Source of the DNA: Lutjanus erythropterus
Taxonomy: Eukaryota; Chordata; Actinopteri; Lutjaniformes; Lutjanidae
Length of the DNA stretch: 64,000 nucleotides
NCBI GenBank assembly: GCA_020091685.1
Contig: CM034607.1
Span: forward strand, 25,395,253 to 25,459,252
Direction: 5' to 3'
In this document: piece after piece, positions 1 through 10,374 of the stretch
Position numbering within the stretch: the stretch's first letter is position 1
How the letters are laid out: each line of letters opens with the position of its first letter
The notes under the pieces: generated by a model
Told to the model about the DNA's origin: nothing
Databases searched by the model: none
Seen by the model: only the letters and a program-made list of their open reading frames with translations
Made by a program: the position numbers and the translations under genes

Positions 1-8
1 AGAAACAG
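1..8 (+). CDS. clspn: Partial internal exon end (probable claspin penultimate exon)
   Basis: The window opens with eight bases followed directly by a consensus splice donor (AAACAG then GTGAGTG at position 9). This looks like the 3' end of an exon whose body lies to the left of the window. The next acceptor in a plausible plus-strand reading is at 2210, before the last claspin-like exon, so the intron would span 9-2210. Only eight bases are visible, so both the exon and its membership in claspin are inferred from position. Confidence 0.35.
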
Positions 9-1962
9 GTGAGTGAAAGAAATGTCACTCAACAGATGTGTTTTGTTCTCATATTCATGCAGGTGTAGGAGCTGAGACGGAAGGAGCTTAAAGGGTAACT
101 TAGACCCAGGTTTCAAAAGTGACTAATGGGGGAAACAATTTTATAAATTAGTCCAGTATTGAAAGAGAATGCTGCAGCTATCAGAAGCTAAACTTTTTCA
201 GTAACTGTCATTTTATTGTCCTCTTCATCCAAACTTGACAAAAACAAAATAAAACTCACTATCACTGGTTTGGTTGATGCTTAGAATAACGATCTGAGCC
301 TGTCAGGAGCAAAAACAAGCACTTCTAGTGGACGGTTGCAGTTGTCTAGAGGGTTTAAATTGTAGCTCAGTTTCGCTCTTGCCAGCTGCAGCGGTCTGCC
401 TCAATACTGGACCAGTTTCAAATATTGTTGTCCCCATTAGTCACCTAGACACAAAACATGGGAAAATAGTGTCCAGATTAAAAGAAGTACAGGTTGTCCT
501 TTAAGTTTCCCTACAAAACCATTGCTCCATATAGCAGCGACCAAAAGACAAAAGAAACGAGTATAAAAGATAGAAAGAATAACATAGTATTGATGGTAAG
601 ATTCTAGTTGTGCTTAATATGCTTAAAAAAAACCCCACATCCTCTTATGTCCAACTTTGGGTGAGTAATTCTTAGATCACATTGGCTCACCTCACACTGC
701 ACCGTTAATGACTGTTCCACCCATAGACATTATATACGAAGAAGCCACATTGACCATTAGATTGTTACATCAATGCCACCGCCATATTTGACAGGTCAAT
801 ACTGACCTGTGGAAAAACACCATGAAGTTTATTTCACAAACAATCTCAGTTAGTGGTGTGGTACTCAAGGGCTTATAGTCTACATGGAGTAAGAAGGAAA
901 GTTTTGTTTTTAATTTACTCAACATGAGTTTTTCCATGACTCATTAAAATTGGTTGAGAAATAAATGTTAAAGTGATTTTCATCCAGGAAAATCGCAGCG
1001 TGCCCTTTGACATGTATTTGCTCACAGATCTTGGCCTAACGAAAATGGCAGTGACGATTACGTGTCGCAGCAAGGAGCCAAGTGGTCAGTGTGGGGTCTC
1101 CGAATAATACGTCTATGGTTCCACCCTTCATCTGTGGTCCATTTCAGAAAAGCTAGCGCTGCTTAGACGCAGATGGCAAATGACGGCAGCATGTTAAACA
1201 AATCTTAGAAAAATGTTTTACTGGGCTTTGGCTTGTCTTTGTGTGTATTGCAGTATGTTGGTTTTGATTGGATAATTGTTTCAAAAGAAGCAAAAGGCGG
1301 AAATGAGCTCATGTTGCAAATTTGATTAAACAGTCCCCACGAGAACATGATCAGAATTTGCGACCAAACAGCTGCACTGATGTCGGGATTCCACCGCTGC
1401 TCTCGATGGACTCATGGTCCTGTCGACATACGAGGAGGGAAAGCTAAGTAAGAACTTAACTTTCCCTCCTCGTCTGTTCAGTCTGTCACACGGATGTCTG
1501 AGTGTGTTAGTTCTCGGGATGTTCCTTTAATTATTTATTTATTTTTTTTGGTCAGTCATATGTTCTGGTTTCTCAGTCTTGTCTGGTTGTATCTCTTTGG
1601 CAGCATCTCACTGTTCTAAAATAAGATCAAAAACAAAATACTTTCCAAAGATTTTGGAGAGATTGCTCAGTGTGACAGTCATGTGATGGGTGAATTTATT
1701 GATGCTGTTGTCTTCTACATTCATGACACTAGGTGGAGCCAAAGCCCACCGCTCCTGTCGGATTCTATGAAGCACAAGTGCAAAAATGACATACAAGATT
1801 CAACATTAAATACATATTCTTGTTTTTTGGACTTCATTAGCTGTTTACAACCAAAAGAACATAATACACATGAATACTCAGTTGCATTTTGTCATTTTGT
1901 AAGTTTTCATCAAGGTTGTGTTGTTTTCTTTCAATGAAGAGCTGTAAGTCATTGTGAGCTAA

Positions 1963-2158
1963 TAAATTAATCTGCAACTATTTTGATGATCATTTTGAGG
2001 AATTTTTAAAGGGGAAAAAATAGAATTCTAAACTGAATATCCTTAACCAAGATGTTGATCAACATTTTTGACCATTTTTCCATGTTATGGACCAAACAAC
2101 TAATTGATTAATTGAGAAAATGATAGACAGCGAATGAAAATGATTGTCAGTTGCAGTT
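1963..2158 (+). repeat. Dispersed AT-rich repeat, 'GATTAATTGAGAAAATGAT' family, copy 1
   Basis: The right end reads as ACCAAACAACTAATTGATTAATTGAGAAAATGAT, interrupted here only for description, and closes with GTTGCAG. The same consensus recurs at about 14893-15125, 21420-21700, 22406-22880, 41036-41300, 50186-50526, 51190-51365 and 59630-59805, in both orientations. It is a non-coding miniature element common in teleost genomes. This copy lies only about 50 bp upstream of the last claspin-like exon. Confidence 0.6.
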
Positions 2159-2210
2159 TTATTTCAGTGTCCTGAAAAGCTTTAACTTTGTGCTTCTGTC
2201 TGACCCTCAG

Positions 2211-2336
2211 ACGATGAAGAAGAGGGGGCCGGTGGGAGCAGTGAACCCAGCGGCGAAGAGGGTCTGCAGGGAGAACAAACCTGTCGGACAGACTAAAGGC
2301 TCCCAGAGGAGCATCTTCAACTTCCTGGACCACTGA
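2211..2336 (+). CDS. clspn: Last coding exon of a claspin-like gene (3' end only)
   Basis: A 41-codon exon ends in TGA at 2334-2336. It follows a good acceptor (pyrimidine-rich tract, then CTCAG at 2206-2210) and enters in phase 0. The peptide is basic, with a KKRG cluster at its start and KRVCR in the middle, and it ends in QRSIFNFLDH. Claspin is a nuclear adaptor at replication forks that helps ATR activate Chk1. The assignment rests mainly on synteny: as I recall the human order, CLSPN is followed by C1orf216 and PSMB2 in the same orientation, and the latter two are recognisable here. The peptide alone is too short to be diagnostic. The terminal QxxIxxFL resembles a PCNA-interacting PIP box, which would fit a replication protein. 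Another gene with a basic C-terminus cannot be excluded. Confidence 0.6.
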   Translation, partial: TMKKRGPVGAVNPAAKRVCRENKPVGQTKGSQRSIFNFLDH

Positions 2337-2820
2337 GGACAAAATACACTAACTGTAAGATCATCAGCGGGCCGGGAAACAAACTGATAACAGCCAGAAC
2401 TGACCGGCTACGGCCAGTGTTTTACCAGCCAGTCGGACTCCAAAATGAAGGAGGCGGTAAAACAGCTGGCTGGTGGACGTCCTTCCCTCGTGTGTCCCTT
2501 TATGAAACACAAATACAGATGTTTGTATGTGTTGTTACATGTTTACATTGCCTTAAAATGGCAAACTAAAGAGCACCACTGACTCATTTTTTTGATGTTT
2601 TTCTCACACACATCTGCTGTTCACCAGTTCAGCTTGTGTGTCTAAATTTTATATCCGTTAACATCTTACTTGACTTAATTTGGACTGTGAAGTCCATTTA
2701 TGAATGTTTTAATCATGTAAATAGGATTTGATTTGGTTTTTAATGCTTAGGGAGTTTTTGTAATATGATTTAAATGTATTTGTTTTACATTGTAAATAAA
2801 AGTGTATTTTAAGACATCGC
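2337..2820 (+). other. clspn: 3' UTR of the claspin-like gene
   Basis: About 480 bp follow the stop codon with no further open frame. The stretch ends near an AATAAA signal at 2795-2800 in an AT-rich context with T-rich sequence downstream. The cleavage position near 2820 is estimated. Confidence 0.5.
2795..2800 (+). terminator. Poly(A) signal AATAAA of the claspin-like gene
   Basis: Canonical hexamer about 460 bp after the stop codon, in the right orientation for the last exon at 2211-2336. Confidence 0.5.
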
Positions 2821-2999
2821 TTTCTGCCACTTTTTGGGTGAAAATGGCCTCTTTAATTTGACAGTTAACACAAAGTCCACAGTCGTGTAAATATAAGAAA
2901 AATATATCGCTGTTTAGCTTTAAGGAGCCTAAATCTTCGGCCAGACAGTTGAGCAAGTATGCTATGTATTGGCTGGTCAGTGATTGGTGTTGTTACCAG

Positions 3000-3133
3000 G
3001 GATGTTAATGAATAATCATTACCCGATTTAAGAATTTGACCAATTAAAAATGGAGTAATTGTTATTTAATTGAGTCTAGAAATGGCAGCAATTGCGCCTC
3101 CTTTGACATTGTTCTGTCTGGCAGAGCCCTTAA
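3000..3133. repeat. Dispersed repeat shared with 55661-55789
   Basis: The blocks GGCAG-AATTG-GCCT, TTTGACATTGTT and TGTCTG followed by GAGCC occur in the same order and spacing at 55661-55789. The two copies are diverged but clearly homologous. No coding potential is visible. Confidence 0.55.
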
Positions 3134-3939
3134 TTGAATAAGGAAAATTAAACTGAAACTGAGAAAAAAAAAATCAAGAAAAAATGATACTGTATGTTAT
3201 TAATCAATTGTTTGCATTTCCACTTAACGGTTAAGGAAAATGCATAAAATCTGCTAGCATTTTGGCTACCAGAGGTAAGAACTGACAACACTGAGGGCAT
3301 AAAATTTTAAGATTTTTTTGTTAAAGACATAACAAGGTACTACAACAAGAAACCAAACCCTTAAATAAAACTTTTTTCCCTCTTTAGATGAGAAAAAAAA
3401 AAGTGCTTTTTGTATCTTAAGTATTAACAATTAATCTGTTGATCAATTACTAGAATTTTCAATTATCAGTCAAGGTCTTAGCTAGCTAAGAAAACAATAT
3501 AATTAGTCTTTGTGCAACGCCGTTTTAGTCTTGTTTTTTAATCATCTCCTATATCGAGTTAATGTGAGCACTTCGACTACAGTGCAAACATGTTCAGTTT
3601 GTAAAGACAATTTTTATTGTAAAATTCCACAACATTTTTTCTCTTAAAGGTGTGTTTTTGGAGTTGTATGATTTGCTAATCTAAAAATGTTTGGACAAAA
3701 GCAGTCCCTGGACTCAACATGGTCACCTCAGATCTTAAAACAAACCAACATGTTTCAGCATCAAAACTTTTGTGGGAAAACACTGAGGTTTTGACACGGC
3801 AGGTAAACGATTCTCCTTGTCCTTTGCAGTAAATGTCCACACTTCAAGACTTCTCCTCTCATTCGTTATTTCACTTTTTCTTGCTGGTTTAAAGCATAAT
3901 TGCAGTTTAGTGACTAATGATTTGGTAAGTGGCTAATAA

Positions 3940-4150
3940 TAGGCCGGCATTAAAGGGAGGGTCTTCTAACGAGCCCTTTCATGTCTCTCCATCTCATTAG
4001 TAGCCACGGTGATTAGCAGGAGGTCCCGGGGTTAGGAATGGGCGCAGGAGGCCCCATTACACATCATTAGGGGCCAACGCCAGGAGGATCTGGAATGAAC
4101 CCCATGGTGGGCCCCGCCTGTAGCAAGCTGCTGTACCTGCAGGCAGGCCG
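3940..4150. other. Complex GC-richer intergenic segment, possible conserved element
   Basis: This is a non-repetitive block in an AT-rich background, containing CTCATTAG, ACATCATTAGGGGCC and CCATGGTGGGCCCCGCC. It has no open frame of note. The composition and density of homeodomain-like ATTAG cores would suit a conserved non-coding element, but conservation cannot be judged from one genome. Confidence 0.25.
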
Positions 4151-4429
4151 GCTTTTAATCCTGGTGTTGTTAAAACGGTGATTACATTTTTACCTTTGTC
4201 AGAGCAGTTTTGTTTGTTTTTGTCTAAGACTGTTGCACCAACAAAGATTAATTTAATCTAAGATTAAGTTGCAAAACTAGATTTAAAATTTAGCAGACCT
4301 CTGTTGCATGATTAAAAACTAATCTCAGTTTAGTAAACCCAAATAATCTTTTTTTTTTTTTTAAAGAGTGCTATTGAAACGAGATGGGAAACCATTAATT
4401 TTCAGCTGCTCTTCATTCTTTAACAAAAC

Positions 4430-5155
4430 ATTACACTGTTTGCTAGCTTGCTAAGAAGTTGATAAAACATATAATGTTTGTTTGCTTGCTTAAAAGGTAA
4501 CAGCATGTTACTTTGTTTGTTTGCTAGCTAGCTAAAACGTTTTTTAAAAAATGTGCTACCTTAAAGTGTAAAAAAAGAACCAACCTCTTTGCTAACTGTT
4601 TGCTAGCTAGCAAAAAACTTTACTAAATGTTACATTGTTTGCTTGCTAGTTAAAAGGTTAAAGCTGAAAGGTTTAAAAACAAAGTTAAATTGTTTGCTAG
4701 TTGGCTAAAACATTAAAAAACAACAACCAACAAAACAAAAAGACATTATTTGTTTGCTAGTTTAAAAATATGAAAAAACCCCACAATGTGTTATATTGTT
4801 TGCTAGCTAGCTTAAAATGAAAAGAATTATATTGTTTGCTAGCCAGCTAAAGAGTAAGAAAAAACTATAAGCCTGTTGTTTGCTAACTAGATAAAACGTA
4901 AAAACAAAAATAATTAAAAAGTTATATGTTTGCTTGCTAGCCAAAAACTACAAAACAAATGAATAAAAAATGTTATTTGTTTGCTGCCTAGCTAAAAAGT
5001 AAAAAGAAATGTTATAGCTGGCTGAAAAATATTTTTAAAAAGAGCTACATTATTTGTGAGCTATCCAAAAAGAAAAAAAACTATATTGTGGGCTAGCTAG
5101 CTAAAAAGTTAACTAAATGTTGTATAGTTTGCTAGCTAGCTAAAAAGGCTAGTTT
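4430..5155. repeat. Degenerate minisatellite with TTTGCTAGCTAGCTAAAA core
   Basis: About 16 diverged copies of a 35-60 bp unit whose core is TTTGCTAGCTAGCTAAAA followed by an A-rich spacer often ending in TTATATTG. Clear copies start near 4438, 4513, 4591, 4636, 4690, 4750, 4797, 4833, 4877, 4928, 4978, 5090 and 5128. The core contains overlapping NheI-type palindromes (GCTAGC). The copies are too diverged for a recently expanded array. Confidence 0.8.
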
Positions 5156-5159
5156 GCCT

Positions 5160-6470
5160 ACTCCTGATGACTCGGCTCTAATTTCCACTGGAGTGAAAGA
5201 AAGAAGAGACATGTCATAAAACTCAATTGGGATTAGTCTGTCTGTAAAAAATTAATTCTTGTTGGTGCAACCCAGTCTAAGGGTGGTTAAGTCTCAAAAC
5301 ATCACAGGATTTCTGAAAATTTAAGAGCCAAAAGGCTTTGGGCAAAGGAATAATATGATTTTAGTGTGGAGCTGCATCTATCATTATCTTTGAGCCATTA
5401 TAATGCAATTAAGTGAGATAAAGACTTGACTCAGAGTCCTTAGGGTCTGTTTGCAGGGTCAAGAAATCAATTCTAATTAGAATTTAATAGGAATAATGGA
5501 AAGTAATACAGCTCTGGAATAATTCTGCTATTTATTCCTTCTTCTTCTTCTCTCTCTTTTTTTTTTTTTTTGCATGAACACCACACCCGCTCCTCCAAAC
5601 TGAATTTCACAACTTTGTTTAACCCCCGAGAGGGAATTACGAGGTCAATGCACTAAAGCCACCCCACAACCCCACCCCACCCCCCTTTTCCCTGAACTCC
5701 CAATTCACTCCACACTTGAAAGAGGAGGAAGGTTACATGTTTTGGCATGGAGGCCCGGCTTCTAAATATCTAGAGGACACGGATCTGGCTTTATTCAGAT
5801 TATGAGGAGGAGAGAGGGCAGAGGGTGGAATAATTGAAGAGAAACATGAGCTGTAGCACCCAAAGGGTAGTGTGTGTATGTGTGTGTGCTTGTGTCATGA
5901 CGTATGCACTGTTATGTGTGTGTGTGTGTCTACTCACATCTATGCCTAAAATAAAAAGTGTGTAATTAGTGTGCAGAAACATCCCTGTGCTGGATTAGTG
6001 GTTCAATTTAGCACGTCTTGGCGGATTTGGCTGATGTTTTTTAAGAGCGGCTGGCTGTGAAGCTGGAGGTCCAGCAGGCTTCACTGTAAAAATAAACTAT
6101 TTGTTTTAACTTAAAAAGCTGAGTATCTTGGCTGCCTTAAAAGGTTAAGTTGATTGAGTCTGAAAAAACAAGTTGAGATAATTTTGTAATGATTCACAAC
6201 AAATTAAGTTTAATCATCAAGATTAATCATCAATCATTTATAAGATATAAAGCATGTTCTGTTTCCTCATTTTTTCATTCCATCATTTTTTGTAATTTTT
6301 CCCCTCATTTTAAGTCCAGGTTTAATTTTCCTTATTCAACAAACGACTCCATCGGACAAAACAATGTCAAAATATAATATAAACGTCCATTAATACATTT
6401 TTTTGTTTTTCAGTTGTATATCATGGTTTTTTAACTCAACTTTGAGTTAAAAAATAACTAAGTAGATTAC
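5160..6470. other. Intergenic, no gene seen
   Basis: Contains a poly(T) run near 5551-5571, C-rich tracts at 5660-5695 and a short GT repeat near 5873-5930. The stretch 5390-5530 is rich in AATTAAG and TTCTAATTAG homeodomain-like sites. No open frame here resembles a protein. Confidence 0.5.
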
Positions 6471-6600
6471 ATCTTGTAATGCATACTTAAGTACGAGTAA
6501 AAGTACTGACTTGAAAATCTACTTATAAAAGTACAAGTACTCAAAAAACTACTTAATTACAGTAATTTGTTACTTGTTTAATTTGTTACGTGAACCCTTG
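6470..6600. repeat. Teleost 'AAGTACTTGAGTAAAAGTA' dispersed repeat
   Basis: Repeated AAGTAC and AGTACTC words (GAGTAAAAGTACT, AAAGTACAAGTACTC, CAGTAATTTGTTACTT) match a dispersed non-coding fish repeat. Related pieces recur at about 21185-21260, 21820-21880, 26790-26870 and 29470-29535. Confidence 0.5.
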
Positions 6601-6772
6601 TAAACAACCATGATTTATCTTAAAGTATGAGAGACACAGCAAGTAATATATATATTTTCTTCAAACTATAAAAAGTAAGAGTCTCAAGAGAGTTTTAACT
6701 CTCAAACAATGCATGCTGGGAAGGCTGCTAATATGTTGAACTTAATTTAACAAGTTGATTGAACTCTGTACG

Positions 6773-7150
6773 GTACATTCATCCATCTATTGTCCGTAAT
6801 CGCTTATCCTGATGGGTTGCAGGGGGGCTGGAGCCTATCCCAGCTGACATTGGATGAGAGACGGGGTTCACCCTAGACAAGTCGCCAGTTCATCGCAGGG
6901 CTGACACATAGAGACAAACAACCACACACCTACAGGCAACTTAGAGTTATCAATTAACTCATTATGCTGCATGTCTTGGGACTGTGGGAGGAAGCCGGAG
7001 TACCCGGAGAGAGGCCACGCAGACATGAGGAGAACATGCAAACTCTGCACACAAAGGCCCTGCCCCAGCTACAAATCCCTGAATCCCCCAGCTGACTGGG
7101 GGATTCAAAAGTGCTAACCACTGCACCACTGCGCCACCCAGTACATTCAT
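6773..7150 (-). mobile_element. tRNA-headed SINE with L2-like tail, flanked by a 10-bp target-site duplication
   Basis: The body (about 6783-7140) reads on the minus strand as a short interspersed element. Its head, the complement of 7108-7140, contains TGGCGCAGTGG, a good Pol III A box, followed by GGTTAGCAC. A long middle and tail follow with phrases typical of fish L2-type LINE 3' ends (complements of GGACTGTGGGAGGAAGC, GAGCCTATCCCAGCTGAC, CGCCAGTTCATCGCAGGG). It ends in ATGGATG. GTACATTCAT flanks both ends (6773-6782 and 7141-7150). The tRNA-like region between A box and B box is shortened, so this copy is probably not transcribable. The family name is not certain. Confidence 0.8.
7080..7107. 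repeat. Perfect 10-bp inverted repeat inside the SINE
   Basis: TGAATCCCCC at 7080-7089 and GGGGGATTCA at 7098-7107 are perfect reverse complements around an 8-base loop. They lie where the B-box region of the tRNA-like head would be, so the hairpin may be the scar of a rearrangement that shortened the head. Confidence 0.8.
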
Positions 7151-7340
7151 TCAACTCATCATTTAAAGTCAAAAGAAAAATGTTTATTTGTTCACAAATA
7201 TTTTTAAAATAAATACTAGAAAGTTCAGCTAACTTGAATTAAAAAAATACATATTTACATGAAGTTAATAAGAAAAGATTGGTTGATTCCACTAAATTCC
7301 TGTCTGATTTTTTTTTTTTTTTACAGTGTTATCTTTACAG

Positions 7341-7520
7341 TGTCTGTGTGCATCTCAGCACCGGGGATCTGACAGTGTTGCCCATGGGTGCTGCTGGCCG
7401 CCCCCGGCCCCTGTCACAGCCTGAGACTGGTGCCGGAGCAGATGTGGAGCCGAACTGAGGGAAGTGGGTCACGGTGCTGCAGGCTGTGTACAATTCAAAC
7501 AAGGTCTTATTATGCACAAG
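7341..7520 (+). other. Candidate unassigned exon (splice-site based)
   Basis: The segment follows a long T tract and ACAG acceptors at 7326 and 7340. It ends with CACAAG before a near-perfect donor GTAAGTCATG at 7521. It is markedly GC-richer than its flanks and crosses a partial open frame from an ATG at 7388. No protein family is recognised. It could be a 5' UTR exon of the C1orf216 homologue, part of a non-coding RNA, or chance. Confidence 0.25.
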
Positions 7521-7550
7521 GTAAGTCATGCTCCTTTTTTTACTCTTCCT

Positions 7551-7575
7551 GTGCGTGTGTGTGTGTGTGTGTGTG
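7551..7575. repeat. (GT)n microsatellite
   Basis: A run of alternating GT with one GC interruption. Confidence 0.9.
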
Positions 7576-7958
7576 AAAGGGGGTGGTGAGTGTCAACATT
7601 ACAATAATCTGTCTTCCCCCAGGAGGCCTCAGTCAGACGACCCTCAGTCCTCCCAGTTCAGTCTATCTCTCCTTCTATCAGTGTCCTCTGTAGTTGTCTT
7701 TTGTAACTTGGGTTTTTCTTTTTCTTTTTTAGAGAGAGATGGAGGGAGAGATGATTTTGCGTGTGACGAGGCCTTGGGCGGACGGCTGTGTTTGATGTAT
7801 TTTTTATGTGCTTAGGCTACTAGTGAACGATGGGGAGGGAAGAGGAGGGAGGGAGGGATGAGGAGCGAGGAAGGATGCCTGGAGCTGATGCACTTGAATG
7901 GGGATGTTGTTGAAGGAGAAAGAGAGGGGGGGAGGAAGATAGGGATAGATGTGTGTGT

Positions 7959-7962
7959 CTCC

Positions 7963-8005
<43 letters not shown>
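7959..8005. repeat. (CT)n(GT)n compound microsatellite
   Basis: Alternating CT for about 20 bp passes directly into about 27 bp of GT. Confidence 0.9.
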
Positions 8006-8142
8006 GAGAGGAAAAGAAGAAGAAGGAGGAGGACGTAAGGTTTTTTCTGCCGCCAGCGACTACATGTCAGGGGATGAGAGCAGGGTGGAGAGAGACACCG
8101 AACACTTGTTAAGTCTGTCTGATGTAGCCTCTCTATAGCCTA

Positions 8143-8143
<1 letters not shown>

Positions 8144-8184
<41 letters not shown>

Positions 8185-8217
8185 ACACACACACACCTCT
8201 AGAAAACACACTTTCAT

Positions 8218-8248
<31 letters not shown>
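8144..8248. repeat. Two (CA)n microsatellites separated by 21 bp
   Basis: CA runs at 8144-8196 and 8218-8248, interrupted by a TCTAGAAAACACACTTTCATG spacer region. Together with 7551-7575 and 7959-8005, four dinucleotide arrays lie within 700 bp. Confidence 0.9.
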
Positions 8249-8249
<1 letters not shown>

Positions 8250-8654
8250 TCTGCTGCCATGCCCTTAGATCTGAGACTGACAATCACAGAAGCAGCCAGT
8301 CACCAGTTTGGAGAAATATCACACCGCAACAAATCCTGCAGTCCTCCCTCTGAGAGGACGGGAGATGTGATGTTGTCTGTCAGCGTTGCATTGTGGGTAA
8401 CAATTTTGATGCCTTAAGCACACCTGTAAGTGTAGATATGTCTGGTGATAATATGAAGATTCAATCTCTGACACTCATGTTGACGCTGATATGTTCAATC
8501 TGGTTCAGATTCACTGTGTGACTTCCTCCATTTCCCAGAATGCCGTTCGACGACCACTGAGGAGGGCCATGACCTTGCTTGTTGAATTCACTTTGAAGAA
8601 TGTGGAGAGAGAGCTACGGATACCCATTTCTGCTAGTAAAATAGAACAAAATCC

Positions 8655-8795
8655 TCATGTTAAGTCACAATTATCAGATAAAAAGCCATAATTGTGAGAA
8701 TAAAAGATAAAAATTATGAGCTAGAAAGTCATAATTATGACTCTTATCTCATAATTTTGACTTTGCATCTCATAATTATGAGTTATCATGGGGAT
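8655..8795. repeat. 'TCATAATTATGA' palindromic simple repeat
   Basis: Multiple copies of GTCATAATTATGAG and CTCATAATT words in both directions form imperfect palindromes. This is a familiar low-complexity element of fish genomes, with no coding potential. Confidence 0.65.
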
Positions 8796-8799
8796 GTTT

Positions 8800-10200
8800 T
8801 TTCCTTTGCTGGCAGAAATGGGCTTCCATAGGAGAGAAAAACAGTCACAGCAATCACTAAATAAAACCAACTGATGATGTTTTTTTTTCCATTGAGTAAA
8901 AGTGAGTTTTGTCCCTCTTTCTGGTCACGAGTCTATTAAAAGCTTCATAGCTTTTCACTGTTTGTCCTGTGATGAAATTCCCCTCATATGATTGATGAAA
9001 ACTCCCATTAATAGGAATATACTGTAGGCTCTGAAGGTCTGACCAAACCAAAAAGTATCTTCCTAAGTCTTACATCTTTAGATAAACAGGAAATACCTAA
9101 ATATATCACTTTATAAAATCTACCCATAAAGAAGTACATGGAGTAAGTATTTTTTTTCTATGGATATACATTGTTTTAGTCATTTGCATGTGCAAATGCA
9201 GCTAGGTGTCCTTATTGTTACATTACTGTGAAGTTTGAGCCTCTCTGTGCAGGATGCACGTATGTGCAGAGTTTGGTTTCACATTTTTTTCTTGAGGAAG
9301 GAAAAATAAATCTGAGTTTATACTTGTCTTATAACATTAAACACAAAACGCATGCAGTCTTGAACATAAGATAAATAAAACAAATAAAATAAAGAAATCA
9401 TATAATTAAACATATGTAGAACATAGACTAAAATCCAAAATACAAGCTCACATAAAATATTTTATTTATTTATCTATTTGCACGATAACAGTAGAAATAC
9501 GTCAACAAGAGAAAGAAAATTACAACAGAGTGAAACGTATTTTCTCCTTGGGGATTAATAATTAAGTATGTCTTCTTCTTCTTCTTCTTCTTCTTCTGAA
9601 ATTTGCAGATGATGCCGAGTATGACTGAATATGATTCTTCCAGGTTATAGATTCATCAATCAGGAGTCCAAAGATGCTTGTGGATGAGATCTGGGTAATT
9701 TATGTCCAATAAAGTGGGGGAAACCACTGTAAGTTAATAAACACTTTAAAGTTGGCCTCGTAGCTGTACAACTTCTTTATAGTGTGTTATAAACCATTTA
9801 TAAAATGCCTGCCTATAGCTATTAAATATAAATAAAGTTTTACCCTCAAACAATGAACTTTTCAGCCAGCTTTTGCCCATTTTTAACTACTGCTGGTGAT
9901 ATCTGTGGGAACACATGGGTTATAAACACTCTCAATGGAAGTATTATGAGTTTTTGCTATAGGGCTGAATGAACTTTAACAACCCAGGATGTCTCTGTAA
10001 CCATGTAATGTGGTTAACAGCATGCTGTCATGTGGATGTTGGACCTGCTGCTGTACATTCAAACCTACATTACATACATTTAAATAACACAGTGACGTTA
10101 GAGTCCTCTCTATTCTGTCCTCACATTGTTTCCATTCATTCTCCACTGCTTCCCTTTTCCTCCAGTCCCAGCCCAGTTTAGGAAGTGTTATTATTACTCA
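8800..10200. other. Intergenic, no gene seen
   Basis: AT-rich sequence with a (TTC)n run at about 9567-9597 and a TTTATTTATTTATCTATTTGC tail of a probable retroelement near 9455-9560. No open frame has protein-like composition. Confidence 0.5.
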
Positions 10201-10221
10201 GCCAGTCATTTCCCCCCCCAG

Positions 10222-10374
10222 AACCACAGGAGCAGAAAGAGGATGGGAGGAGGAGGAGGAAGAGGAGGAGAGAGGAAGAGGAAGATAAACATCACATAGG
10301 AGGGTCGGAGGAGGGGGAAAAATTGGGAGGGCACAGTGTCCGGCTTCTCCACCGAACAGCAAACCATCAGAAAG
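10222..10374 (+). other. Candidate 5' non-coding exon upstream of C1orf216
   Basis: A C-rich tract and CAG at 10211-10221 form a plausible acceptor. CAGAAAG before GTAAGAACA at 10375 is a strong donor. The 153-bp segment is purine-rich (GGAGGA runs), so its open frame is low in complexity and unlikely to be translated. The C1orf216 coding exon begins just after an acceptor at 15231, which implies at least one upstream exon, and this is the best-placed candidate I see. No direct evidence of transcription is available. Confidence 0.3.

Noticed and set aside
6868..7172. Several short minus-strand frames
   Set aside because: They fall entirely inside the L2-tailed SINE.
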